14,727 nucleotides of DNA from positions 1 through 14,727 of the forward strand of contig WLHW01000026.1 in NCBI GenBank assembly GCA_009702525.1, given 5' to 3'. This DNA is from Actinomycetota bacterium. Its GTDB lineage: Bacteria; Actinomycetota; Actinomycetes; Nanopelagicales; Nanopelagicaceae. Position numbers and translations under genes: made by a program. The first letter of the stretch is position 1, and every line of letters starts with the position of its first letter. Of this stretch, positions 1 through 7,162 are shown piece by piece. The notes below the pieces were generated by a model that did no database searches, was not told where the DNA came from, and was given only the letters and a program-made list of their open reading frames with translations.

Positions 1-710
1 AGTTTCTGGTGGCGACGCTGCAATGAGCAGTCACGCGTACTTACAACAACGGCGTGCCCATGCATATCGACAAGCACTTGTGTCTCAACGTGGCGTGGCT
101 TATCTAGATATCGCTCAACAAAACACTCACCTCGGCCAAATCCTGAAATCGCTTCACGGACTGCGGAGTCAAAGAGTTCAGGAATCTCTTCCATCGTGCG
201 TGCAACCTTTAAGCCACGACCACCACCGCCATGTGCAGCTTTAATGGCAACGGGGAGTCCATGTTCTTGCGCAAAGGCTGTGACTTCAGCATGTCCAGCA
301 ACCGGATCCTTAGTTCCAGCAACCAAAGGTGCGCCAGCTTTAGACGCAATTTTTCGGGCAGAGACTTTATCCCCAAGCGCACGAATTGCTGCAGGAGGTG
401 GTCCAATCCATATCAATCCAGCGTCAATGACAGCTTGGGCAAAGTTAGCGTTCTCTGATAAAAAACCATAGCCAGGATGAACTGCATCGGCTCCGGATTG
501 CTTAGCTACGTCAATGAGTTTTTCAATATTTAAATACGTTTGTGTTGCAGACGTCCCTTGCAATGAAAAGGCTGAGTCGGCCATTGTTACGTGAATAGCA
601 TCACGGTCTTCATCAGAATATACGGCTACAGACTCTAGGCCATGATCTTTACATGCTCGCATAACGCGAACTGCAATTTCACCACGGTTAGCTATAAGAA
701 CCCTTCTCAT
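1..710 (-). CDS. accA3: Acyl-CoA carboxylase alpha subunit (biotin carboxylase), N-terminal part, cut by window edge
   Basis: Only the first 236 codons are present; the gene continues beyond position 1. Translating the minus strand from the ATG at 710 gives a biotin carboxylase N-terminal domain: MRRVLIANRGEIAVR at residues 1-15, HPGYGFLSEN at 78-87, the ATP-grasp Gly-rich loop AAHGGGGRGLKVA at 158-170, and TRDCSLQRRHQK at 225-236. The enzyme uses ATP and bicarbonate to carboxylate biotin; in Actinobacteria such alpha subunits also carry a C-terminal biotin-carrier domain, which would lie outside this window. The TRDCSLQRR spelling resembles mycobacterial AccA3 more than E. coli AccC (inference from memory of the family). 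The start overlaps the maf stop as ATGA (707-710), so translation is probably coupled. It is the last visible gene of the accD-accE-maf-accA operon, and its partner beta subunit is at 1493-3064. Confidence 0.93.
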   Translation of the reverse strand, partial: MRRVLIANRGEIAVRVMRACKDHGLESVAVYSDEDRDAIHVTMADSAFSLQGTSATQTYLNIEKLIDVAKQSGADAVHPGYGFLSENANFAQAVIDAGLIWIGPPPAAIRALGDKVSARKIASKAGAPLVAGTKDPVAGHAEVTAFAQEHGLPVAIKAAHGGGGRGLKVARTMEEIPELFDSAVREAISGFGRGECFVERYLDKPRHVETQVLVDMHGHAVVVSTRDCSLQRRHQK

Positions 711-1309
711 CGCATCAACTTAACTTCTGGCCACGTATAGCCAAGCTGAGCCATAGCCTTACGTATAAATGGCATGGAGATTCCAACAACATTTGTGTAA
801 TCACCCTCTATTTGTGGAATAAAAGGTGAGCTAAAACCATCTAGAGTGAATCCACCGGCAACATGTAAAGGTTCACCACTTGCAACGTAATCGGTAATTT
901 CATCATCAGTCATTGAATCGAAAGTGACTTTAGTTGTGACAATGCTTGAAATTTCACGATCTTTAGAAGTATCAATTACACAGTGTCCAGTGTGCAAAAG
1001 TCCGGATTTTCCTTGAACGCGCTTAGCTCTTTCTTGTGCGATTTCCGGTTCGACGGGCTTACCAAGTGATTGACCTTCGAATTCAAAAGTTGAATCACAA
1101 CCAATAATAATTGCTGGGAAATCTAATTGCTCACGAATCGTATGGGCCTTGGTTATTGCAAGTGCAACAACCATGTCGGAAGGAGAAAGTGCGTTAAAAA
1201 ACTCCGTCTCTTCATCAACATGACTAACTTTTACCGTAATTGATAAACCGGCAGATTCGAGCAATCGTCGACGTGAGGTAGAGGCAGAAGCTAAAATAAT
1301 CTTTGGCAT
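707..1309 (-). CDS. maf: Maf-family nucleoside triphosphate pyrophosphatase
   Basis: A 200-residue protein starting at the ATG at 1309, giving MPKIILASASTSRRRLLESAGL, the typical Maf N-terminus with the SASxxRxxLL substrate loop. The motif GCDSTFEFEGQSLGKP follows in the middle, with the Asp expected to bind the metal/base. Maf proteins hydrolyse non-canonical or modified nucleotides to the monophosphate and pyrophosphate, and have been linked to septum formation. An in-frame TTG at 1333 would add eight residues but lies inside accE and has no ribosome-binding site, so I prefer 1309, which begins 7 bases after the accE stop. The 3' end overlaps the biotin carboxylase start by 4 bases. In M. 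tuberculosis the homologue (Rv3282) also follows accD5-accE5, so this position is ancestral rather than functional evidence for lipid metabolism. Confidence 0.93.
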   Translation of the reverse strand: MPKIILASASTSRRRLLESAGLSITVKVSHVDEETEFFNALSPSDMVVALAITKAHTIREQLDFPAIIIGCDSTFEFEGQSLGKPVEPEIAQERAKRVQGKSGLLHTGHCVIDTSKDREISSIVTTKVTFDSMTDDEITDYVASGEPLHVAGGFTLDGFSSPFIPQIEGDYTNVVGISMPFIRKAMAQLGYTWPEVKLMR

Positions 1310-1316
1310 TGATGGA

Positions 1317-1493
1317 CTACTTTGTGCGCCCAAAGCGGAAATGTATATTCATAGGTTTGCGAAGTTGTGGGCGCCCGAATCCACTTTTTCTAATCGTAGG
1401 TACGAGCTCTTCACGTTTATGTGATGCCATGGCATGCTCAATGGCCTTTAATTCATCGGCCGTCGGAGTGCCTCGAACTATTGAATATTTCAC
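1317..1493 (-). CDS. accE5: Acyl-CoA carboxylase epsilon subunit (AccE-like), 58 aa
   Basis: A small gene with a GTG start at 1493 that shares one base with the accD stop (TAGTG on the minus strand). The product begins VKYSIVRGTPTADELKAIEH (first residue read as Met). The pattern IVRGxPTxxELxAIexam is the core of the actinobacterial ACC epsilon family (PF13822), whose members bind the beta subunit and raise carboxylase activity. After this helix the chain is basic (SHKREELVPTIRKSGFGR, then RKPMNIHFRFGRTK) and ends at a TAG at 1317-1319. Family members in Streptomyces and mycobacteria usually have a more conserved Trp-containing tail; here there is no Trp. Identification rests on the short N-terminal motif plus its place between accD and maf, exactly where accE5 sits in mycobacteria. 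Confidence 0.85.
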   Translation of the reverse strand: MKYSIVRGTPTADELKAIEHAMASHKREELVPTIRKSGFGRPQLRKPMNIHFRFGRTK

Positions 1494-3064
1494 TACAGTG
1501 GAATATTTCCATGTTTGCGGGCCGGCAAGGTATCTCGCTTAGTCCTCAACGTTCTAAAGGCCTTTGTGATGTATGCCCGTGATTGATTTGGCTCAATCAC
1601 TGTGTCAATTGTTCCTCGCTCAGCGGCATGATAAGGATTAGCTAGTGATTCGTTGTATTCATTTACGAGTTCTGCTCGCTTTGCCGCCGGATCCTGGGCA
1701 TCGGCTAACTCTTTTCGGTAGAGAATATTGACCGCACCTTGAGCGCCCATGACTGCAATCTCTGCACTTGGCCAAGCAAAGTTAATATCGCTACCCAGAT
1801 ACTTTGAACCCATCACGATAAAGGCACCACCATATGCTTTTCTCGTAATTAAAGTTACCAGCGGCACTGATGCCTCAGCATAGGCATAAAGCAGTTTTGC
1901 TCCGCGTCGAATGATTCCATCCCATTCTTGTTCTGTTCCAGGTAAAAATCCAGGAACATCGACAAGTGTCAAAATTGGAATATTAAAAGCATCACAAAAG
2001 CGCAAGAAACGTGCAGCTTTTTCACTTGAATTGATATCTAAAGTGCCAGCAAGTTGAGATGGTTGATTGGCAATAATTCCAATGGATTCACCTTCGATGC
2101 GCGCAAAACCTACAACTATGTTTGGTGCATAAAGTGCGTGCACTTCAAGGAATTCACCCTCATCGACTAGTGCTTGTATCAGTATTTTCATGTCATACGG
2201 CTGATTTGGACTATCAGGAATAAGAGCATCAAGAGCAAGATCACTTGCTTTTTTCTCTAGGGACTCTGTCGGCGGAAGATGAGGCGAGCTATCCATATTA
2301 TTTGATGGTAAATATGAAAGTAGCGCTTTTACATAGTCGATAGCATCAGCTTCACTTTCTGCTAAGTAGTGAGAGTTACCAGTTCGAGTGTTATGCGTGC
2401 GCGCACCACCGAGCTCTTCCATTCCCACTTCTTCACCCGTTACCGTTTTAATGACATCTGGACCAGTGATAAACATGTGTGATGTTTCATTGACCATAAC
2501 CGTGAAATCAGTAAGCGCAGGTGAGTAAGCCGAACCACCAGCGCATGGACCAAGAATCAGTGAGATTTGAGGAATCACACCTGAAGAACGGGTATTGAGG
2601 CGAAAGATTTTTCCGTAACCGGATAATGAGGCCACACCTTCTTGAATACGCGCGCCACCTGAATCATTAATGCCGACCAGTGGAATTCCGCTCTTAAGGG
2701 CAAACTCGGCAATCTTTACAATTTTTTCAGCATGAACTTCACCTAAGGAGCCACCCATAATCGTAAAATCCTGTGAGTACAAGGCGATAGGTCGGCCATC
2801 AACGGTGGCAGTTCCAATTACAACGCCATCTCCGTAGGGGCGATTTTGTTCCATGCCAAACTGAGTTGATCGATGTCTTGCAAACTCATCTATCTCAGTA
2901 AAAGAATCTTCATCGACAAGCATTTCAATGCGCTCTCGAGCGGTGTGCTTGCCTTTGGCATGCTGCTTTTCGACCGCACGGGCTGAACCGGCATGAACTG
3001 CCTCTTCAACACGGGCGCGCAGATCTTCGATTTTTCCGGCAGTTGTATGCAGATCACGACTCAT
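1493..3064 (-). CDS. accD5: Acyl-CoA (acetyl/propionyl-CoA) carboxylase carboxyltransferase beta subunit
   Basis: A 523-residue carboxyltransferase, full length for the AccD5/PccB family. The N-terminal crotonase-like half has ALYSQDFTIMGGSLGEVH (residues 94-111) and the first oxyanion-hole loop NDSGGARIQEGV (133-144), followed by GPCAGGSAYSPALTDF (172-187). The C-terminal half has DVPGFLPGTEQEWDGIIRRG (369-388), the second oxyanion loop RKAYGGAFIVMGSKY (408-422) and WPSAEIAVMGAQGAVNI (431-447). It transfers CO2 from biotin to acyl-CoA, making malonyl- or methylmalonyl-CoA. Ile416 occupies the position known from Streptomyces work to separate acetyl-CoA-accepting enzymes (Ile) from propionyl-CoA-specific ones (Asp), suggesting acetyl-CoA is accepted. 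The gene heads the carboxylase operon and is divergent from birA. Its ATG at 3064 follows TACCGT by six bases, so the mRNA is probably leaderless. Confidence 0.96.
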   Translation of the reverse strand: MSRDLHTTAGKIEDLRARVEEAVHAGSARAVEKQHAKGKHTARERIEMLVDEDSFTEIDEFARHRSTQFGMEQNRPYGDGVVIGTATVDGRPIALYSQDFTIMGGSLGEVHAEKIVKIAEFALKSGIPLVGINDSGGARIQEGVASLSGYGKIFRLNTRSSGVIPQISLILGPCAGGSAYSPALTDFTVMVNETSHMFITGPDVIKTVTGEEVGMEELGGARTHNTRTGNSHYLAESEADAIDYVKALLSYLPSNNMDSSPHLPPTESLEKKASDLALDALIPDSPNQPYDMKILIQALVDEGEFLEVHALYAPNIVVGFARIEGESIGIIANQPSQLAGTLDINSSEKAARFLRFCDAFNIPILTLVDVPGFLPGTEQEWDGIIRRGAKLLYAYAEASVPLVTLITRKAYGGAFIVMGSKYLGSDINFAWPSAEIAVMGAQGAVNILYRKELADAQDPAAKRAELVNEYNESLANPYHAAERGTIDTVIEPNQSRAYITKAFRTLRTKRDTLPARKHGNIPL

Positions 3065-3085
3065 ACCCCTACGGTACTAGGCGTG
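3062..3085. promoter_or_regulatory. Bidirectional accD/birA promoter with a shared -10
   Basis: The self-complementary heptamer TACGGTA at 3070-3076 reads TACGGT on the plus strand (3070-3075) and TACCGT on the minus strand (3076-3071). On the minus strand it is followed by six bases and the accD ATG (3064); on the plus strand by seven bases and an in-frame GTG (3083) of birA. Both match the TANNNT -10 of the actinobacterial housekeeping sigma factor at the spacing expected when transcription starts at the first base of the start codon. I see no clear TTGACA-like -35 on either strand. The assignment as promoter is inference from pattern and position. Confidence 0.6.
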
Positions 3086-3841
3086 GACATAGAAATGCTA
3101 AGAGCGCCGCTAGATAGTCGAGCCATCAATGCCAATTTGGCGCAGTACTGGCGAGTAAGCGTGGTTGAACTCACGGCTTCAACGCAGAGTGATCTAATTG
3201 AATTAGTTACACAAGGTCGCGCCCAAGCCGGCGATGTAATTGTTGCAGATTTTCAAAGTTCCGGTCGTGGCCGACTTACCCGAACTTTTGAAGCTCCGCC
3301 TGGCTCTGCTTTGTTATTTTCTTTTTATATCAAACCTTCTCGGGATAGCAGTGATTGGGGATGGATTCCATTAATCGCTGGCGTGAGTGTTGCACAGACT
3401 TTATCGGAAGTTAATGCGCGCGTTAAATGGCCAAATGATATTTTAATAAATGAAAAAAAGATTTCGGGTTTAATTGCTCAAATAGCTGATGACGGAATAG
3501 TTATTGGCATCGGAATCAATGTTGGGATGCAAGTGAATGAACTACCAATCCTGCAAGCAACTTCACTTGCCATTGAAGGTTCTCTCCGTATTTCTCGCAA
3601 TGAACTCCTTACTAATCTTCTCGCAACTTTCGAAAAAAACTTCACTCAGTGGGATCAAGGAAGCGATGAAATTTGGGCTGTTTATGCGGGCATGAGCGCA
3701 ACACTTGGGCAGAGTGTAGAAGTGCATTATCCCGACGGGAAAGTCCATGGTGGTACTGCCGTATCTATATCTGCTAGCGGTGAGTTGATATTGGCCGATG
3801 GAGTTCATGTTCTTGCGGCAGACATTATTCATCTACGATAA
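3083..3841 (+). CDS. birA: Biotin--[acetyl-CoA-carboxylase] ligase, monofunctional
   Basis: A biotin protein ligase of about 252 residues. Visible motifs are the N-terminal strand VVELTASTQSDL, the ligase signature SSGRGRLTRTFEAPPGSALL (biotinyl-AMP loop, canonical GRGRxGR), KWPNDI with the nearby lysine of KKISGLIAQ, and GIGINVG. It joins biotin to the carrier lysine of carboxylases through biotinyl-5'-AMP. There is no N-terminal winged-helix DNA-binding domain, so it is a class I ligase without the E. coli BirA repressor function. The start is uncertain: GTG at 3083 fits a leaderless transcript (TACGGT then seven bases), while ATG at 3095 gives a product four residues shorter; neither has a ribosome-binding site. 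Upstream in-frame ATGs lie inside accD and are unlikely. Divergence from the carboxylase operon puts the modifying enzyme beside its probable substrate. Confidence 0.93.
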   Translation: MDIEMLRAPLDSRAINANLAQYWRVSVVELTASTQSDLIELVTQGRAQAGDVIVADFQSSGRGRLTRTFEAPPGSALLFSFYIKPSRDSSDWGWIPLIAGVSVAQTLSEVNARVKWPNDILINEKKISGLIAQIADDGIVIGIGINVGMQVNELPILQATSLAIEGSLRISRNELLTNLLATFEKNFTQWDQGSDEIWAVYAGMSATLGQSVEVHYPDGKVHGGTAVSISASGELILADGVHVLAADIIHLR

Positions 3842-3845
3842 CCCA
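3834..3845 (+). promoter_or_regulatory. Putative internal promoter for purK-purE
   Basis: TACGAT at 3834-3839 lies in the last two codons and stop of birA and is followed by exactly six bases (3840-3845) and the purK GTG. This is the same -10-to-start geometry seen at the other transcription-unit heads in the window. It would let purKE be transcribed leaderless and independently of birA. There is no ribosome-binding site before the GTG, which supports either this reading or coupling to birA translation (the gap between the two genes is four bases). Confidence 0.45.
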
Positions 3846-4958
3846 GTGAGCGATACCTTTCCTACCGTAGGAATCATTGGTGCTGGCCAATTAGCGCGCA
3901 TGAGTATTGCGCCGGCAGAGGCATTGGGCATTAACCTTTTGATACTTGCCCAGGACTCAAATGATTCTGCAGCTCAAATTGCAAACCACATTGTTGGTGA
4001 TTATCGCGATCTTGAAACAGTTTTAAGCTTTGCAAAAAAGTGCGATGTAGTAACTTTCGAACACGAACTAGTCCCTCTAAGTATTATCAAATCTTTGGAA
4101 GTTGCTGGAATAGTTGTTAGACCAAGTTCTCAAGCCTTTATATATTCACAAGATAAAGCCCACATGCGCGAGAGGTTGGCTAATTTTCCAGCTCCAAAAT
4201 CTTACGTTGCAACTAGCGCTGCAGGTGTAAGTGGATACCCGCTGATTGCTAAGGCAATTTCTGGTGGGTACGACGGTCGAGGAGTGTGGAAAGTTGATTC
4301 TGAAGACGAGCTAAGTGAAATCATGACGCAATTGGGGCGGGTATTAATCGAAGAGCTAGTCGATTTTGATTATGAAATTGCCGTTATGGTTGGGCGCTCA
4401 CCACATGGTCAAGCAACAACGTGGGCACCAACGCAAACGATACAAAAAGATGGTATTTGTACAATGACTATTTCTCCCGCCCCTGCGCTATCGGCAGAGT
4501 TAAGTGAGAAAGCGCAGAAGTTAGCCCTCGATATTGCACAAGAAATTGGGGTTGTTGGCGTAATGGCAGTTGAACTCTTTGTTAAAGGCTCGCAGCTTTT
4601 TGTTAACGAACTCGCAATGCGACCCCATAACTCAGGTCACTGGACAATTGAAGGCTCGCAAACGAGTCAGTTCGAACAACATTTACGGGCAGTCTTAGAT
4701 CTCCCATTGGGTGATCCTTCAATGACCGCCCCACTCGCTGTCATGGGAAACATTTTGGGGCAGGATAATTCCGATATGTATCGACCATATTTACATTTGA
4801 TGGCCCGGAATCCTCGTCTGAAGTTCCACCACTATAAGAAAGAGGCTCGAAAAGGTCGCAAAATTGGCCACGTAAATTTACTGGGTGATGACATCGTAGA
4901 ATTAACCCAAGAAGTTCAGCATGCCCTTGATTACATGAGCGGAGAAGTCGATGAGTGA
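3846..4958 (+). CDS. purK: 5-(carboxyamino)imidazole ribonucleotide synthase (PurK)
   Basis: A protein of about 370 residues that converts AIR, ATP and bicarbonate to N5-CAIR in purine synthesis. From the GTG at 3846 it reads VSDTFPTVGIIGAGQLARM (first residue Met), the standard PurK nucleotide-fold start. Further motifs are TFEHELV, the ATP-grasp segment YPLIAKAISGGYDGRGVW, IEELVDFDYEIAVMV, and the catalytic NELAMRPHNSGHWTIEG, followed by QFEQHLRAVLDLPLG. Longer in-frame starts (from 3798) run into birA and add residues that do not match the family. It overlaps purE by 8 bases, so the two sequential pathway enzymes are translationally linked. The birA-purK-purE order is shared with mycobacteria (there as birA ... 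purK purE). Confidence 0.96.
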   Translation: MSDTFPTVGIIGAGQLARMSIAPAEALGINLLILAQDSNDSAAQIANHIVGDYRDLETVLSFAKKCDVVTFEHELVPLSIIKSLEVAGIVVRPSSQAFIYSQDKAHMRERLANFPAPKSYVATSAAGVSGYPLIAKAISGGYDGRGVWKVDSEDELSEIMTQLGRVLIEELVDFDYEIAVMVGRSPHGQATTWAPTQTIQKDGICTMTISPAPALSAELSEKAQKLALDIAQEIGVVGVMAVELFVKGSQLFVNELAMRPHNSGHWTIEGSQTSQFEQHLRAVLDLPLGDPSMTAPLAVMGNILGQDNSDMYRPYLHLMARNPRLKFHHYKKEARKGRKIGHVNLLGDDIVELTQEVQHALDYMSGEVDE

Positions 4959-5457
4959 TGTTGCAATCATCATGGGTTCAGATTCAGATTGGCCCGTTAT
5001 GGAAGATGCCGCCAAAGTTTTGGAAGATTTGGGAATTTCTTTCGATGCTGATGTTGTTTCAGCTCATCGTATGCCACTTGAAATGGTGGAGTTTGCGCAG
5101 AGTGCTGCTTCAAAAGGTTATAAAGTAATTATCGCTGGAGCCGGAGGCGCAGCACATTTGCCAGGTATGGTCGCATCACTAACGACACTTCCAGTCATTG
5201 GCGTGCCTATCGCCCTAAAAAATCTTGATGGAATGGATTCCCTGCTATCTATAGTGCAGATGCCAGCAGGAGTTCCAGTTGCAACTGTAGGTGTAGGTAA
5301 TGCAAAAAATGCCGCACTACTGGCCGCCCGTATTTTAGGAGTATCCGACACAGACGTACGTGCAAAAGTTAGCAATGCTCTGAAAGAGATCAATTCAGTT
5401 GCGAAAGCAAAAGGTGCAAATTTAAACTCCCGAAGAAACCAAAAGACCGGCTTCTAG
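4951..5457 (+). CDS. purE: N5-carboxyaminoimidazole ribonucleotide mutase, class I PurE
   Basis: A 168-residue class I PurE that isomerises N5-CAIR to CAIR, using the product of purK directly. Diagnostic motifs are IIMGSDSDWPVM (residues 6-17), VVSAHRMP (35-42, with the catalytic His), IIAGAGGAAHLPGMVAS and the substrate-loop region IVQMPAGVPVATVGVG. A GGAG at 4941-4944 sits six bases before the ATG and is one of few clear ribosome-binding sites here; the start overlaps purK by 8 bases. The last 20 or so residues (KAKGANLNSRRNQKTGF) are a basic, low-conservation tail. Its TAG stop lies within CTAG (5454-5457), a palindrome that is also the stop of the convergent gene. Confidence 0.96.
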   Translation: MSDVAIIMGSDSDWPVMEDAAKVLEDLGISFDADVVSAHRMPLEMVEFAQSAASKGYKVIIAGAGGAAHLPGMVASLTTLPVIGVPIALKNLDGMDSLLSIVQMPAGVPVATVGVGNAKNAALLAARILGVSDTDVRAKVSNALKEINSVAKAKGANLNSRRNQKTGF

Positions 5458-5810
5458 CGCCTATATTCAATTGCAGGACAACGATTCATCACTGTAAGTA
5501 ATCCAGCGGCCTCAGCACGAGCAATAGCGTCTTCATCGATTACATCTAACTGTAGCCAGACTGCTTTGGCACCGATAGTAATTGCTTGATCAACAACTTT
5601 TCCTACAAGGGATGAGTTTACAAAACAATCTACAACGTCGACAGATACTGGAATCTCTTCAAGAGTTTTATATCCCTTTTCTCCATGTACCTCTTCGGCT
5701 CGTGGATACACCGGAATAATCTGATGACCTTTATCCTGCAATAACTTTGCGACACCGAAGGCGGCACGTTCTGGATTATTGCCAAGTCCTACTATCGCCC
5801 AGGTCTTCAT
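5454..5810 (-). CDS. Small CoA-binding-domain protein (YccU / CoA_binding_2 type)
   Basis: A 118-residue single-domain Rossmann-like protein. It opens MKTWAIVGLGNNPERAAFGV, matching the CoA_binding_2 (PF13380) N-terminus with a GLGxNPxR nucleotide loop, and continues with HQIIPVYPRAEEVHG, the hydrophobic strand VDVVDCFVN and a Cys-containing C-terminus NRCPAIEYR typical of the family. Such proteins bind CoA or a related nucleotide; their cellular role is not established, and the sequence here does not reveal a substrate. It follows ugd by 31 bases in the same direction, so it is probably the last gene of the LCP-ugd operon, though a functional link is not implied. The start has no strong ribosome-binding site. 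It ends tail-to-tail with purE, sharing four bases. Confidence 0.88.
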   Translation of the reverse strand: MKTWAIVGLGNNPERAAFGVAKLLQDKGHQIIPVYPRAEEVHGEKGYKTLEEIPVSVDVVDCFVNSSLVGKVVDQAITIGAKAVWLQLDVIDEDAIARAEAAGLLTVMNRCPAIEYRR

Positions 5811-5841
5811 CCCAAGAATCGCCTCGATAGTAGCTGCTTCG

Positions 5842-7152
5842 TTAATCGGAGCGTCCTAGTGCGTGGAACTTCCAACCAGCTTTACGCCACAACTCTCGGT
5901 CTAAAGCGTTGCGTCCATCTATAAGAATCTTGTTTTTAACCAAGGGCCCAAGGCTTGCTGGATCTAATTCACGGTACTCACGCCATTCAGTTAAGTGCAA
6001 AATTAAATCGGCAGCTTTGACACACTCTGTAACGTTCTCTGAATACTGAAGATTCGGAAAGCGCTTTCGTGCAGGCTCGATTCCTTTAGGATCATGAACT
6101 ACCACGGTTGCACCTGCAGCTTGCAACTGAGCTGCTATATCTAAGGCTGGGGAGTCACGCACATCATCGCTATCGGGTTTGAATGTAGCTCCCAATACTG
6201 CGATCTTGTATTGAGTTAAATCCTCAGATAGCTCACTGCGAACAACATCGATTACACGCTGACGTGCTCGGAGATTAATCGCATCGATTTCGCGAAGAAA
6301 TTCCAGTGCCTGCTTTGCACCAAGCTCTTCAGCACGAGCCATAAATGCGCGGATATCTTTAGGCAAACAGCCTCCACCGAAACCGATACCTGCTTGTAAG
6401 AAACGACTTCCGATGCGTGGGTCATAACCGATAGCTTTTGCAAGCACAGTAACGTCACCACCAGCAGCCTCGCACACTTCGGCCATCGCATTGATGAAAG
6501 AAATCTTCGTTGCTAGAAATGAATTAGCTGCAACTTTGACTAGTTCTGCTGTCGGAAGATCTGCTCTAATCCACGGTGTTCCAAGTGCAATCACTGGTTC
6601 ATAAACCGTTTTAAGAATCTCTTCTGCACGATCATTTGCTACACCAACAACAAGTCGGTTTGGTGTCAGCGTATCTTCAACAGCAAAACCTTCGCGCAGG
6701 AACTCTGGGTTCCACGCTAAATCTGCTTGAGGAGCAGATAGGGCAAGTTCACTTCGAAGTGATTGAGCAGTACCAACTGGAACTGTCGACTTGCCAACGA
6801 CCAATGCCCCTTCTTTTAAGTAAGGTGCAATTGCCGCCACGGCTGCTTTTACGTAAGTTAGATCAGCAGCTAATCCATCTTTACTCTGTGGAGTTCCTAC
6901 ACATACAAAGTGAACATCAGCATCTGCTACGGCAGAAAAATCAGTTGTAAAAGAGAGTCGACCAGTCTTCATCTCTTGAGCTAGCAGGGTATCTAAGCCA
7001 GGCTCATAAAATGGAAGTTCACCGCGGGAGAGCATGGCAACTTTGTCAGGATCAGTATCGACACCAATGACGGTGAAACCAAGGGATGACATACATGCAG
7101 CATGAGTTGCGCCGAGGTATCCGCAGCCAACAACCGAGAGAGTTAAATCCAT
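5842..7152 (-). CDS. ugd: UDP-glucose 6-dehydrogenase (UDP-glucose/GDP-mannose dehydrogenase family)
   Basis: A 436-residue enzyme oxidising UDP-glucose to UDP-glucuronate with two NAD+. Residues 5-16 (LSVVGCGYLGAT) form the NAD-binding Gly-rich loop, with VDTD at 31-34; FVCVGTPQ lies at 82-89 and GKSTVPVGT at 120-128. NPEFLREGFAVEDT (148-161) and the nucleophile segment GIGFGGGCLPKD (255-266, Cys262) are intact. The C-terminal UDP-binding domain has GATFKPDSDDVRDSPA (321-336) and IDGRNAL. It starts at ATG 7152, ten bases after the LCP gene stop, so the two are co-transcribed. Supply of a uronic acid donor beside a glycosyltransferase, an exporter and a wall ligase suggests the surface glycan is acidic (inference). 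A related UDP-sugar or GDP-mannose dehydrogenase specificity cannot be excluded from sequence alone. Confidence 0.93.
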   Translation of the reverse strand: MDLTLSVVGCGYLGATHAACMSSLGFTVIGVDTDPDKVAMLSRGELPFYEPGLDTLLAQEMKTGRLSFTTDFSAVADADVHFVCVGTPQSKDGLAADLTYVKAAVAAIAPYLKEGALVVGKSTVPVGTAQSLRSELALSAPQADLAWNPEFLREGFAVEDTLTPNRLVVGVANDRAEEILKTVYEPVIALGTPWIRADLPTAELVKVAANSFLATKISFINAMAEVCEAAGGDVTVLAKAIGYDPRIGSRFLQAGIGFGGGCLPKDIRAFMARAEELGAKQALEFLREIDAINLRARQRVIDVVRSELSEDLTQYKIAVLGATFKPDSDDVRDSPALDIAAQLQAAGATVVVHDPKGIEPARKRFPNLQYSENVTECVKAADLILHLTEWREYRELDPASLGPLVKNKILIDGRNALDRELWRKAGWKFHALGRSD

Positions 7153-7162
7153 GGTGGTGAGT

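Noticed and set aside
196..471. Plus-strand open frames at the left edge
   Set aside because: They lie opposite the biotin carboxylase, whose minus-strand translation gives unmistakable motifs across the whole stretch.
2993..3082. N-terminally extended birA from ATG 2993
   Set aside because: It would overlap the accD coding region by 72 bases, and the extra residues do not resemble a biotin ligase or a winged helix domain.
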